A stretch of DNA of 64,000 bases from Sternotherus odoratus (Eukaryota; Chordata; Testudines; Kinosternidae): assembly GCA_032164245.1 (NCBI GenBank), contig JAVMKO010000002.1, positions 58,251,840-58,315,839 on the forward strand. The letters run 5' to 3'. Below the pieces are notes generated by a model. It saw only the letters and a program-made list of their open reading frames with translations. It was not told where the DNA came from and searched no databases. A program made the position numbers and the translations under genes. Below, one piece after another: positions 46,451 through 57,208 of this stretch. Numbering within the stretch: position 1 is the stretch's first letter; every line of letters begins with the position of its first letter.

Positions 46451-49425
46451 TTGGGATCCTGCAGTGGGCGGAGCGCAGTGTAACCGCAGCACCAGTCTGC
46501 AGCCCCAGCAGGCAGCTTGTGTACGGCAAAGTGCTGTACTCCCCTATTCAGTTCCCTCTTGGCCTTCTCCTATTTGCCTCTAACTTCCCCATCCTTGAGC
46601 TCCCTAAACCGTCCTTTCCAGGCCCCATTAATCTGATGAGTATTTAAAATGGGCTCTGCTACTTCCTCTAAGAACTAGGTCATAGAGCCCTTTAAGGGAC
46701 ACAACTAACATGCTGGTGTGTTTACAGTACAGCTCCCCAAAGTGCTATGTTGAAGGGTGTATTTATTGCTTCCCTTTTTTTAGGGATACTTTTCTCTTCT
46801 GCCATGAAATAATAATGGGAAGTAAAGTTGCTTTTTTCATTCAATAATAGAAGTGAGGGGTGTGTATGGGGGAGTAGAGAATGGAGAAGAGAAATTCTGC
46901 TTCTTTGTGGTGGTGGTCAAAGAGCTGCAGGCTGGTTGGGTGAGGTAGTTCTAGTTTAGGGGGTGTGGAGTTCCTGCTCCTGCCAGGCTTCAACCTGCTG
47001 CAAACACGCTCCTTGTTTTGGAATCTGAGTCAGATGGAGATTTGGCCATTGAGAAAGGAGAAATGGTGAAGGTCGCTGTCTGTGATATTGAGACCTAGTG
47101 TTGCTGTTCTTGTCAAAGGGTAAATGTTTATATAGCGTGACATGCCAGTGAAGAGTTCTAATTTTTAGATAGTTCTTGGGAAGCAAGAATTGATGTCACT
47201 AGGGGAATGACTAACTGTAAGACAAATGACTAAATTAAATTATGTGATGCATGTTGAATAGGACATTTTCTAATTTAGAGTTCTGGATACAAGTGACACT
47301 GCTTTCAAGTTACTTTTAGGGCTACATCTGGAGCTTCAAAAATTAATTATTTGAAGCAGTCTTTATTCAAATAACTTCCTTGATTGTCTAAGTGAAGTTT
47401 GTTTTAAAATGTCTCAGATCTGTTTGGGAAACATTTCTTTAAAGCTGGAGCAACTTAATTATTGATGCAGCCAGACTCTGATATGGGGAGCAGTATACAA
47501 AGGAATACATAACAGTAGAATGGGAGTTCAGTCTGACTCGTTTTTATTTTCCTTTTTTTCCCCTCTCAGAGAAATATTTCTTGCATTGCTTTCATTGTGT
47601 ATAAATGAAACCATGAGAAACTTTGTGTCACTTCACAAACTCTTCCCATTTTCTGTTGCGGAGAAAATGCAGGAGCTTGGCTCTTCTGGTCTCTTTCTTA
47701 TTGCAAATGCTGCTAAGTTTATTTTGCTATGTTTTTTCTCCTTGCTTATCCTTGTCTTAATATTGCATACCCTATGTTTAATTGTTTACTGTTCTTGATG
47801 GACCTTTCTGACCGGTTGGTGTTACCCACCTTGAAAAGATTACAGAACATTTACTAACCCAATTACTTTGTGTACTCACATAAGTGAAAAATATCTGTAC
47901 TGCCTTGCCTTTAAGGCCACTCTTCTTGTAATGTAATATAAAGGATTACAACAGTTTTGTACTGCATTTAAATTCTAAGTTTTTTTTTATTTAACATACT
48001 CTGTTTTGTTGCCTTTTGTTTTCTGGCTTCACTCAGTTTTTGGCTTTGCTCTAAAATAGATCATGATGTTTCTGTTTTACTTGCGTTGCCATTAATGTCT
48101 GTTTCCTCTCCATCGTCCTTTCTCCATGCATCTCTGTTCCTTTTAGCTCCTTGCATTATGGCTTTTTAAATCCATCTTTCTTTAGCTACTCTCTCTCTGT
48201 ATATATCCCCACCACAGTCCCTAAACTGCTGTTAAGGTTGATGGAAATCTCTACAGCTCTAATATTCCCTCAGTTTTCTGGCTGCTGAGGAGGCAGTGGG
48301 AAGTGTCTGCTACACTCTGACATCCTCATCCCCCGATGAATAACTGAAGTATTGACCTTGACTAACCAACAGCAAAATAAGATTGACCTGTCAGTTTTCC
48401 TTCTGCTTATGTACACTTTTCTTTAGCAGTAGTTTTCACTCTGCTACAGATTTGGAAAATTGAGAGCTAGCCCTGGAGATGTCTGTACACTCACTGTAGC
48501 AATGAGCATTAGGTTCACATTGGGAAGGTCATCCTAACTACAAGACCAGAAACTTTTTTTTTTTTTTTTTTTTAAATGTAGAAAAGGAAATCTTAAATTG
48601 TTCAAGAATGTCCTTTTTGCCACAGGCAAGTGGATATTTTTCGAGCGCTGTGGATCTCAAGGGGAAAAAAAAGCTATGGCTTGGTGTGAAGAAATTTTCA
48701 GCTTTTTAAAGGAAGAGTTGAAGACTTTTTTGTCAATTTGGTTGAAAGTGACTCGTGTGTAGGTTTGTTTTCCCACTATTCATGCTTTTGTACATCGTCC
48801 AAGTGATGTCTTTGATGTGACTGTCAGAATTGAGGTGTATGCATCTTTGAATGTCATCTCTTTATCAACAACCATAACTTACAACCATGAAGGGTTTATA
48901 CTCTTATTTAGCTAGAGATCTACTTAAGAGGTAGCAACAAACGGTTGGTGTTTTTCTTTTTTAGCCTCTCTCACAATTATCCTCCATTGTGAATAGGGTT
49001 TGGAGAAAATTTCTATGCAACATAAACAGCAGACAATCAATTAATATTTAAATTTGTTTTAGTATATACCTTACCCATGAAGTATTTTCACATCATTGGA
49101 TAAGCAAAATGTTTTTTTCATTGTAACTTAAAATTATGGAAGAGGAAAATGTTTGATTTAAAAGTACAGGTCAATGTTTTCAAAAGCAACCTGTGGTTTC
49201 CTGGCTTCTTGGTGGGGATGCCAGACTTGCGAGATGCCATAAAGAGGTCTTATTTTCAGAAAATACTTGGTACCCACACTGTGAAAACTACTTCCTTTAC
49301 GGTGTTCCAAATTGGGCACCTAAAATAATTTAAAAACTGCTGGAAATCTTGGCCACATAGTCTGTTTTGTGTTCCTAATTTATTGTACTTGTCTCAGATC
49401 TGACCTATAATGTATTTCTGTACAG
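46451..49425 (+). other. ATP6V1H intron 1
   Basis: Composition declines from CpG-rich to AT-rich. A poly(T) run of about 19 lies at 48556-48574. No repeat or exon that I recognise in the rest; it ends with the acceptor TTCTGTACAG at 49425. Confidence 0.55.
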
Positions 49426-49444
49426 ATTTTAAATCGAGATTAAA

Positions 49445-49548
49445 ATGGATATCCGAGGTGCTGTGGATGCTGCTGTCCCAACAAACATAATTGCTGCCAA
49501 AGCTGCTGAAGTTCGGGCAAACAAAGTAAACTGGCAGTCATATCTCCA
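49445..49548 (+). CDS. ATP6V1H: ATP6V1H coding exon 2 (N-terminus of V-ATPase subunit H)
   Basis: First coding exon of the V1 regulatory subunit H of the vacuolar H+-ATPase. This subunit couples ATP hydrolysis in the cytosolic V1 sector to proton pumping into lysosomes, endosomes and secretory vesicles. Translation gives MDIRGAVDAAVPTN, then IIAAKAAEVRANKVNWQSYL and two bases of a Gln codon, matching the vertebrate protein as remembered. The exon starts after the acceptor AG at 49424-49425 and ends before the donor GTAAGT at 49549. The start is fixed by an in-frame TAA at 49430-49432 inside the same exon and a strong Kozak context (A at -3, G at +4). Mammalian annotations carry three residues before this Met; here those codons do not begin with ATG. 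The phase (2 bases carried over) joins exactly with exon 3. Identification is very firm. Confidence 0.96.
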
Positions 49549-50053
49549 GTAAGTATAAACTGACCATGAATCATTGACAGCTGCATTTTCTACGAGCTCG
49601 TGGATTCTTGTGAGTATCCATTATGATGTGTAACATGAGACGTGTCATGCTATCATGACCCTATGAAAGTGGAAAAAACCTACAGTGAATGGAAATAGCT
49701 GGGATAATTTCCTATGGACTTCAAGAAAAGGAACTTTGTTTTTTGAATTCAATACAGTGGTTCTCAGAAACATTGTTTTGAAGACAAGTTTACTAAAACT
49801 GATTACATTCCACCTACCATTAGAACAGTGTTTCCTCACAGAAAACCTGGCATATTAGGAAAAGCATAGGACTGAGGCCAGGTTTACGTGAGGAGTGCTT
49901 TGCTAGTATAGGTACACTGTACTTGCAAATCATTTCCATTGTGTATGCAGCTTATACTGACAAAACTGCGATTTTTGTTGGCATGGCTTATTCCAACCCC
50001 TGAACCCCTCTGAACAAAGTAGGTATACTAGCAATAGTGGAGTTTTGCCAGTA

Positions 50054-51225
50054 TAGTAACTTCTCACTTAACGACCCAGTTAACCATGCTTAATTGTTAC
50101 ATCCCGTATCTATTAAACATGATCGTTTAAAGTTGTGCAGTGCTCTCTAATAATGGTGTCCACTGCTTGCAGGAAGAACAGCCCATTGGAGCTAGCTGGT
50201 GGGGGCTTGGACCCAGGGTGGGCTGGCAGCTCAACATCGTCTCCCCTAAGTTCCCTGTGTGGCAGCTGCCCAGCAGGCTAGCGATTGTTGGGCATCTCAG
50301 TGTCTGTCCCCCTACCCCCGCCCCACTGCCATGTGCTGCTCCTGCCCTCTGCCTTGGAGCTGCTACCGGAGCCTCCTGCTTGGTGTGCGGGGAGAGGGAG
50401 GGAAGAGGGGTGTTGATGTCAGAGTATCCCCTTCCCCCACTCCTATTCCCCATCTCCACAGAGTGGGTCGGGGTAGACAAGACAGAGCTCAGGATGGAGG
50501 GAGCTTGCTGGCAGCAGCAGCTGTCTCAACTTGCTGATCTACTTAAAAAGGCAGTGTACTTCCAGTGGGACCAGTCTACTTAAAGGAGCAATGCACATCT
50601 CTTTCATTCACTCACATGGTGTGTGTCTCTGTCTCTCTCACACACGCAAGGCTCTTCTCTCTCCCCCCACCCCCCGCCCACTGTGGAAAGTGGAGGGAGT
50701 GATGTGCTCCAGTGGAGTAGTAGAAGTGACAGAGTCCTGTGGCACCTTAAAGACTAACTAAGGTATTGAAGTATAAGCTTTTGGGGCCTAATACCCACTT
50801 GGTCGGATGCATCCATTCATCATCGTGTCAAGTTTCCACAGGGAATATGTGCAGCCACTGCCATGTGTATATTGTGTGTCCTCCCTCCATTGGTGTTCCT
50901 TGTAGAGTGTGAAGCTACTTTAACAGTGTGTTCACCCTTGAGGGCTCAGCTGAGTGTTAATCATTTAGCAGCAAAGGCATTCCTATGGAAATATCCCACC
51001 TTCTTCCACACTGTGACTCTTCCACCTCAACCAAGCTTCACAATCATTGCTGTATACTGTATTCAATTGTTTGTTTAAAACTTTTGTCTGGTGAAAAAAA
51101 ATTCCCTGGAACCTAACCCCCCCATTGACATTCATTCTGATGGGGAAATTGGATTTGCTTAACATTGTGTTGCTTAAAGTTGCATTTTTCAGAACATAAA
51201 TACAACGTTAAGTGAGGAGTTACTG
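50054..51225. mobile_element. Tigger-like transposon, copy B, carrying a MITE
   Basis: Ends TAGTAACTTCTCACTTAACG and CGTTAAGTGAGGAGTTACTG are inverted and flanked by TA (50052-50053 and 51226-51227). The interior parallels copy A (27339-28249) from GCAGGAAGA through CATTTAGCAG. A palindromic MITE fragment at 50729-50814 is inserted within it, explaining part of the greater length. In ATP6V1H intron 2. Confidence 0.75.
50729..50814 (-). mobile_element. Palindromic MITE fragment
   Basis: AGAGTCCTGTGGCACCTTAA.., AGGTATTGAAGTATAAGCTT and ACCCACTTGGTCGGATGC align, in reverse orientation, with the split MITE at 1391-2040. The far arm is missing. Confidence 0.75.
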
Positions 51226-51227
51226 TA

Positions 51228-51775
51228 TAACAGCATTGACACTGTGTAAGTGGGGCTTCAGGGAGAGCCACGCTAGAGTTGCTTAATTAGGACAAACTGC
51301 AAAGAATGGGGCAGACAATCCCCAAAACTGCTAGTTATTCTAATACTTAGATTCACCAAGCCAGCAACCGAACAGCTTCTACAATACGTTTCTGGTAACC
51401 CAGAAGCCAGAAATACAGTTTTCTTAAAGCAACTCAACCTTGAGTTCCCACTCAAAAAGCCAAATTAACAAGATTGTCAGTAATCCTCATCAGTTTTTAT
51501 CATATAAAAAGTTCTACCAATCCCAAAGGACCGGACACATTACCCACCATGTTAATGAATTACTAGATCTTGCCCAAATACATGCTTATAGCCAATTCTT
51601 ACCCAATACATGCTTACAGCCAATTCTTATTAACGTAGCTAAAATTTATTAAAAAAATTGTGTATTGGTTTAAAGGCCATTATATGTACACACATGAATA
51701 GAGTTTTGTAGTAGAGATGCTGAGCTTTAGAGCTGTAAAGAGTCCTTTCCAGAATCAGTTTTAGGTTATAGATAA
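51228..51775 (+). other. ATP6V1H intron 2, no repeat named
   Basis: Contains a 28-bp imperfect tandem duplication (AATACATGCTTA[T/C]AGCC at 51577 and 51605). Otherwise unrecognised. Confidence 0.4.
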
Positions 51776-51779
51776 GACT

Positions 51780-51975
51780 ACGATTTGGTTATGGAGGTTG
51801 CGGAAGTCACGGAATCCATGACTTCCAGCGACCTCCGTGACTTCAGCCTGCAGGGGTCAGGAGCTGCAGGGTCTCCTGATGCCCGCAGAGTCAGGGATTG
51901 TGGGGAACCCCTGCAGCTGTGGGCTGAAGTCATGGAGGTCACGGGAACCCCTGCAGCTCCCGGCCCATAGACCAG
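51780..51975. repeat. Foldback-rich repeat with GTCACGGA/TCCGTGAC motifs
   Basis: GGTTGCGGAAGTCACGGAAT is followed by CATGACTTCCAGCGACCTCC, and GGCTGAAGTCATGGAGGTCACGGG comes later, so several mutually inverted segments occur in 200 bp. The style matches a turtle DNA-transposon interior. Confidence 0.45.
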
Positions 51976-51989
51976 GCAACAGCCAAATC

Positions 51990-53525
51990 CATGCCAAGCC
52001 AACCTAATTTCCTTCTTTGACAGGGTTACTGCCCCAGTGGATAGGGGAGAAGCAGTGTGTGTGATTTAGCTTGATTTTAAGTAAAGCTTTTAACAGTCTT
52101 CCACATCATAGTTTCATAAGTACACTAGGGGAATGTGGTTTAGATCATGGGTGTCCAACCTTTTGGCTTTCCTGGGCCACATTGGAAGAAGATGAGTTGT
52201 CTTGGGCCACGTGTTATGCCTAGTACACACACATTCTTTGTCACAATTTATTTTACGTGACATTAGAGTCCTCTCGCTCTTTATTTTATTAGTCAATTTT
52301 ATCAGTTTTTCGGTTTTTTGGTCGAACTGTTTGCAATTATAATGCGAATTACGAATAATACTCCGTTATTTGTGGACGTAATCTCATAACGTTGTAAGTT
52401 TACGATTTTGTGTTCGGCCGCATTCATAGCTGTCCTGGGCCGCATGCGGCCCGCGGGCCGCGGGTTGGACAAGCCTGGTCTAGATGAAATTACTGGAAGG
52501 TTGGTGCATAATCGGTTGGAAAACCCTACATAAAGAGTACTTTTCAATGGTTCACTGTCAAATTGGGAAGGTGTATATAGTGGGGTTCTCCAGGGGTCTG
52601 TTCTGGATCTAATACAGTTCAATATTTTCATTAAAGACTTTAATAATGGAGGGGAGAGTATGCTTATAAAAATTGCAGGTGACACCTACCTGGGAAGGCT
52701 TGCAAGCACTTTGGAGGTCATGATTAGAATTCAGAAGGTCCTGGAGAATTGAACTTGTCTTTATTGAATTTCAGACCAAAGTATTGCAGTTAGGAAGGAA
52801 AAGGTCAAATGCACAATTACAAAATGGGGGATAACTGGCTAGGCAGTTGTATAGCAGAAAAGTCTGAGAGTCATGGTGGGTCACAAAATGAATAGAACTA
52901 ACAGTGTGATGCCATTGCAAAACAAGCTAATATGGTTCTGGGATATCTTAACTTGAGTGTTGTTTGTTAAATACAAGAGGTAATTGTTCCACTCTACTTC
53001 GCACTGGTGAGGCCCCAACTGGAATCCCAGTTTGAGCACCACACTTTAGGAAAGATGTGGGCAAACTGAGGAGAACCCGGAATAGAGCAGCCAAAAAACA
53101 AAACAAAACAAAAAAAAAGCCAGGTTTTCTAAACCTTTTATAGGAGGAAAAGTTGAACAAACTAGGCATGCTTAGTCTTGAGAAAGGAGACTAAGGGTTG
53201 ACCTAATAATAGTCTTCAAAAGAGCTAGTATAGTGAGGTCAGTGTTAAATTATTCTCCATGTTCACTGAAGATAGGACAAGAAGTAATCAACTTCATTTG
53301 TTCAGGATAGATTTAGGCTAGATGTTAAGAAAACCTTTCTAACTATAAGGCTATTCACCTCTGGAATAGGCTTCCAAGGAAGGTGATGGAATCCCTGTCA
53401 TTGGAGGTTTTTAAGAATAAGTTAGATGCCTGCCAGGGAAGGTCTAGGTATAGTTGGTATTGTCAGCATTGTGGGAGATGGGACTATGACCTTGAGGTCC
53501 CTTCCATCTCTAAGCTTCTATGATG
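51990..53525 (+). mobile_element. CR1 LINE 3' half with eroded reverse transcriptase, split by a hAT
   Basis: Reads through RT-like text: GVLQGSVLD, FNIFIKDFNNG and SMLIKIAGDT where the family has the FADDT catalytic motif. It then continues to the CR1 3' end (GGAATAGGCTTCC, CCCTTCCATCTC, terminal CTTCTATGAT). Stops and frameshifts are present, so it is dead. A 332-bp hAT interrupts it at 52146-52477. Lies in ATP6V1H intron 2 in sense orientation. Confidence 0.8.
52146..52477. mobile_element. Non-autonomous hAT inside CR1
   Basis: Ends CATGGGTGTCCAACC and GGTTGGACAAGCCTG (imperfect inverses), with flanks GTTTAGAT (52138-52145) and GTCTAGAT (52478-52485), a 7/8 target duplication. Subterminal TTTTGGCTTTCCTGGGCCAC and GCCGCATGCGGCCCGCGGG resemble a hAT family also known from mammals. 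Confidence 0.82.
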
Positions 53526-54062
53526 CTAGAAGGATGGGAGACCATCGTGAGAACATGGCAGAAAGGTGGCATGGTCCTTTTACTAAGAGAGTATGCCTGC
53601 CTTTTGTTCTCAAGATGCTGAACCTTGTTCTCATAGGCAGCTCTTGGAAGAATGAAAATTTGTGACCTTTCCTGATGTGTATGGGTCCTTGCCATAGTTA
53701 GTCCATGCCTCCGCTATTTCCGTATTAGATTACTGCATTGTGTTCAGTCAAGATGGAGCTATACTTTTGGATGGTTTAGGAATGTTCACTAATGCAGAAT
53801 GCAACTGCCTATTTACTTTGTGATGTTTCTGTCAACAACACATGTGGATTGTACTGCGCCTAGCACAGTGGGGTCCTGGTTCATGACTGGGGCTCCTGTG
53901 TGCTATGATAATACAGATAACATTTGCATTTGATTTATTTCTTGATGCAGTTAAAACTGGTGATTGACCCATGTGGATTAGTCCTGATTATTTTAGAGTG
54001 CATCTTTCATGGTCCTTTCAAGAGTTAAGGTTTTCTGAGGTGGCGTGCTGACAGTCCATAGA
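53526..54062 (+). other. ATP6V1H intron 2, one ancient-repeat fragment
   Basis: GCGCCTAGCACAGTGGGGTC and CATGACTGGGGCTCCTGTG at 53850-53930 look like an ancient amniote repeat; a diverged relative is near 33965-34015. Rest unrecognised. Confidence 0.4.
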
Positions 54063-54064
54063 TA

Positions 54065-54201
54065 CCCTGTTTCCCCGAAAGTAAGACATCCCCCGAAAAT
54101 AAGACGTACTTCCAGTTTTGCCTCTCGCTGTAATATAATGTAATGTAATTTTGGGAGCAAAAATGAATATAAGACACTGTCTTATTTTCGGGGAAACACG
54201 G
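54065..54201. mobile_element. 137-bp MITE with TTTCCCCGAAAATAAG ends
   Basis: Left CCCTGTTTCCCCGAAAGTAA and right TTATTTTCGGGGAAACACGG are inverted ends flanked by TA (54063-54064, 54202-54203). Terminal similarity of about 22 of 24 suggests a fairly young copy. TA flanks point to the Tc1/mariner group. Confidence 0.75.
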
Positions 54202-54203
54202 TA

Positions 54204-54970
54204 AAACTGTTGGCACATTTCAAAAATGGAGGCCTGTCTCAAATCAGGTCTTCTGTTTTTTTCCCCTAAATTGGGATAAAACTTTGTTCAGTTTTCTTGA
54301 GGTGCCATTTTATATTTTGTGGTTTTTTTAAGGGGTGTATATGGTGTTAGTTATATTTTATGAGGTGTTTTAAAATTACATTAAAACACTGGTTTTAAAG
54401 CTCACAGGAGAGACGTCCTCCAAAGTTCACCTATGCCCATTCTACTTGCTCATAGTTGCTCAGATTCTGGTGTATGCCAGTATGTAGGTCCTGAGTTCTC
54501 TAGTACAGGGTCAGTTTAGACTAAGTCTAACTAGTGTATTGTTTATCCTGCCTCTGAATGTTATGCATGTAAACAAAAAGTCAAATTACATAAAACATGT
54601 TGCAGTGTTTCATTTCAGAGTGTGTAGAATGTCTGCAAGAACTTAAAATATTTAGTATTATTATAACTGAAAACATTTTCTGCATTTATCATTGAATATA
54701 TGATCAGTTTTGCAAATTAATTGACTTGCGAATTCATTATTTTAATACCGAAATTTCTAGCTTTGGGTGTAATGCTAATTAGGGTCAGTAGTCTTAACAA
54801 AACAAAAAATCTAACATCCTTTGTGTAGTAGTTTACACTTAATTTTGTGTATAGACTGTAGAAAATATTGTCTTCATGCTGCTGCTTTCCTGAACTGTAA
54901 AATCAGAATATTTCAGTTGAATGAAGCCTTTCCTGAAGGAGACTTTCAAAAATGGTAAAATTAGTCCCCT
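54204..54970 (+). other. ATP6V1H intron 2, nothing recognised
   Basis: AT-rich with no named repeat. Confidence 0.35.
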
Positions 54971-54971
54971 A

Positions 54972-55310
54972 CTGCAGGGGATTCTCAAACTTTGCTGCAC
55001 CATGACCCCCCTTCTGACAACAAAAATTACTATATGACCCCAAAAGTGGGGGTGGAGGGAACGACTGAAGCTTGAGCCTGCCTGAGCCTCACTGCCTTGG
55101 GTGGGAGGGCCAAAGCCCAAGCCTCACTGAAGTGGGCGGGGGGTAGGGGGGAAGGGAGGGAGGAGAGCTGTAGCCCGAGGGCTTCAGCCCCAGGCAGAGG
55201 GTCTGTAACCTTAGCCCCGCTACCCAGGGCTGAAGCCCTTGGACTTGGGCATCAGCTCCAGGCAGTGTGGCTTGGGCTTCAGTCTCTGGGCCCTAGCAAG
55301 TCTAGTGGAA
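54972..55310. mobile_element. hAT-like transposon fragment
   Basis: Starts CTGCAGGGGATTCTCAAACT followed by CACCATGACCCCCC, the left-end style of turtle hATs ('cagtg-ttctcaaact'). GC-rich interior; the right end is not recognised. Confidence 0.5.
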
Positions 55311-55330
55311 CAGTAGATAACCTCCTCAGA

Positions 55331-56664
55331 ATCAGTGTTTTTGCATTTAGAAAACTACAGTACTGCACTGAAGGATGCAAACATATAAGACCACTTGATG
55401 TTTGAGTAACTTGTGTGATGCATAGTAGTTCACACTCTGCCTTTGGAGGATGGCCAAGTGTTTTAAAAAGGGGTATTTACATTCTTGGTGGTTGTGGATT
55501 TTATTTGTAAAGCGATACTGTCAACTTTAATTTTTTGAAATTGACTAAAATCAAATAGTATGTCACAATGTTTTAATAATTTCTTGCCTTTAAAACATTT
55601 TTAGAGAATTTTCTGCTTGGTGCAATTTGTGCTGGTACAATTGCACAGAAGCCATTCCCTCTGTATAAACTTGAATATGATTATTAAACCAGTCAAGCAA
55701 TCAGATCATACTAGTGTCCTCTAATACTGTCATAAAGCATCACATGCCAAGGGCACTTGGGTAATAACTTTGCATCTTGACAAGCTGATAAAGTGAGTAG
55801 GGGTTGGAACCAATAGTAATTAATAGAAGTGTCTAATATTTAGCTGTGAAACCAGGCAGATGTGTTAAAACAAAAATCCAGGTTTCACTTCGCTGTGTCA
55901 TGTGAACAGAACAGGAACTACAGTTGTCATGAGGAATGCATGATGGAAAAACCAAACTAATCACAAGTGTCTGTATCAACTACACTGACCAAGAGCTTTT
56001 TCTAAACAATCTCTTACAAGCACTTGTTGCTTAAGAATTGTATAGAACAATAACCAACATCATCTGCCTTCTTCAGTACTATAAAATCAGTTACTAATGC
56101 CTGCCTGGTATGCAGGGTGCAAATGAAGTATTGAATTTGTTTTGAGACTTTAGAAAAAAAATAAATTTGTTCTGTGGGATAAGTGGCAGAGTTGTAATAA
56201 GATTAATGGGCAGCAGAGTGAGTGGCTCATACTTAAAGGGAACATAACATTAGTCTGTAACATCACATGGGAAATCTATTTAACAACCAAATGATTTACC
56301 AATGTTAAAGCTTTACAGGTGCATCAGATAGTCACAATGGTCTTTTGGCCTTGTAATTGAGAGTGTGTGAATTATCTGAATCTATTTGGTGAAACTATTT
56401 CCTTTTTTGAGACTAAAGAATTTAACTTGCTGTCTAGCACTAGAAAAGGTACATGGTCACTTGGCATATGTATGATCTAGCACTTGGAAAAAAATGCACT
56501 CTAGCTTCTTGTGCGCTGTTTGTGGTTGCAGGACAAGGTTTTATTGACTGTGTACAATTGAATAATTCTGGGGGGGGGAAGAGGAGTGTTTTGAAATGAA
56601 ATCGGGAGACTGTGATGACGTTAAACCCTTAACTGTAAAGAATTGCTAAACCTCAACATATTAG
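55331..56664 (+). other. ATP6V1H intron 2, nothing recognised
   Basis: AT-rich with no exon or repeat that I can name. Confidence 0.35.
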
Positions 56665-56666
56665 TA

Positions 56667-57206
56667 CAGTAAACCCTCGATTTAACGGACTTTGGATGCA
56701 ACGGACAAAATTTCTGAGCAAGTCTGATGCATCCGAAATCCATTTTTCGCGGGCTGGCTGCCGCCTCCCGGCTCCTGCCCGAGTCCCGCCAGCGGGCGGG
56801 CTGGCTGACTGCTCCCGGCTGCCGCCCGGGTCCCAGCAGCCGGGACCCGGGCGGGCTGGCTGACTGTTCCCGGCTGCCGCCCGGGTCCGAGCAGCCAGGA
56901 CCCGGGCGGGCTGGCTGACTGTTCCCGGCTGCCGCCCGGGTCCGAGCAGCCAGGACCCAGACGGGCTGGCTGACTGCTCCCGGCTGCCGCCCGGGTCCGA
57001 GCAGCCAGGACCCAGACGGGCTGGCTGACGGCTCCCGGCTGCCGCCCGGGTCCCGGCAGCGGGCGGGCTGCGGAGCTGCCGCCCCGACCCTGTGGCGGGT
57101 GGGCTGCTGCTCCGACAGCTTTTTTTTTTTTTTATTAAAAAACGGACGTTTTGATTTAATGGACACCCCCTCGCCCGAATTAATCCGTTAAATGGAGGTT
57201 TTACTG
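56667..57206. mobile_element. Tigger-like non-autonomous transposon carrying a minisatellite
   Basis: Left CAGTAAACCCTCGATTTAAC and right GTTAAATGGAGGTTTTACTG are inverted ends, flanked by TA (56665-56666, 57207-57208). The interior is a GC-rich 55-bp tandem repeat (about 56748-57070) followed by a poly(T) run. The end sequence is typical of pogo/Tigger elements. A truncated relative is at 45567-45606. Confidence 0.85.
56748..57070. repeat. 55-bp minisatellite, about 5.5 copies
   Basis: CTGGCTGACT recurs at 56801, 56856, 56911, 56966 and 57021, exactly 55 bases apart, each followed by CCCGGCTGCCGCCCGGGTCC. Units differ at only a few positions. Because 55 is not a multiple of 3, the long minus-strand open frame through it cycles all three frames and is not a real protein. 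Confidence 0.95.
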
Positions 57207-57208
57207 TA

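Noticed and set aside
56621..57166. A 181-codon minus-strand frame with repeated PGGSRE-like text
   Set aside because: It is a read-through of a 55-bp minisatellite in changing frames.
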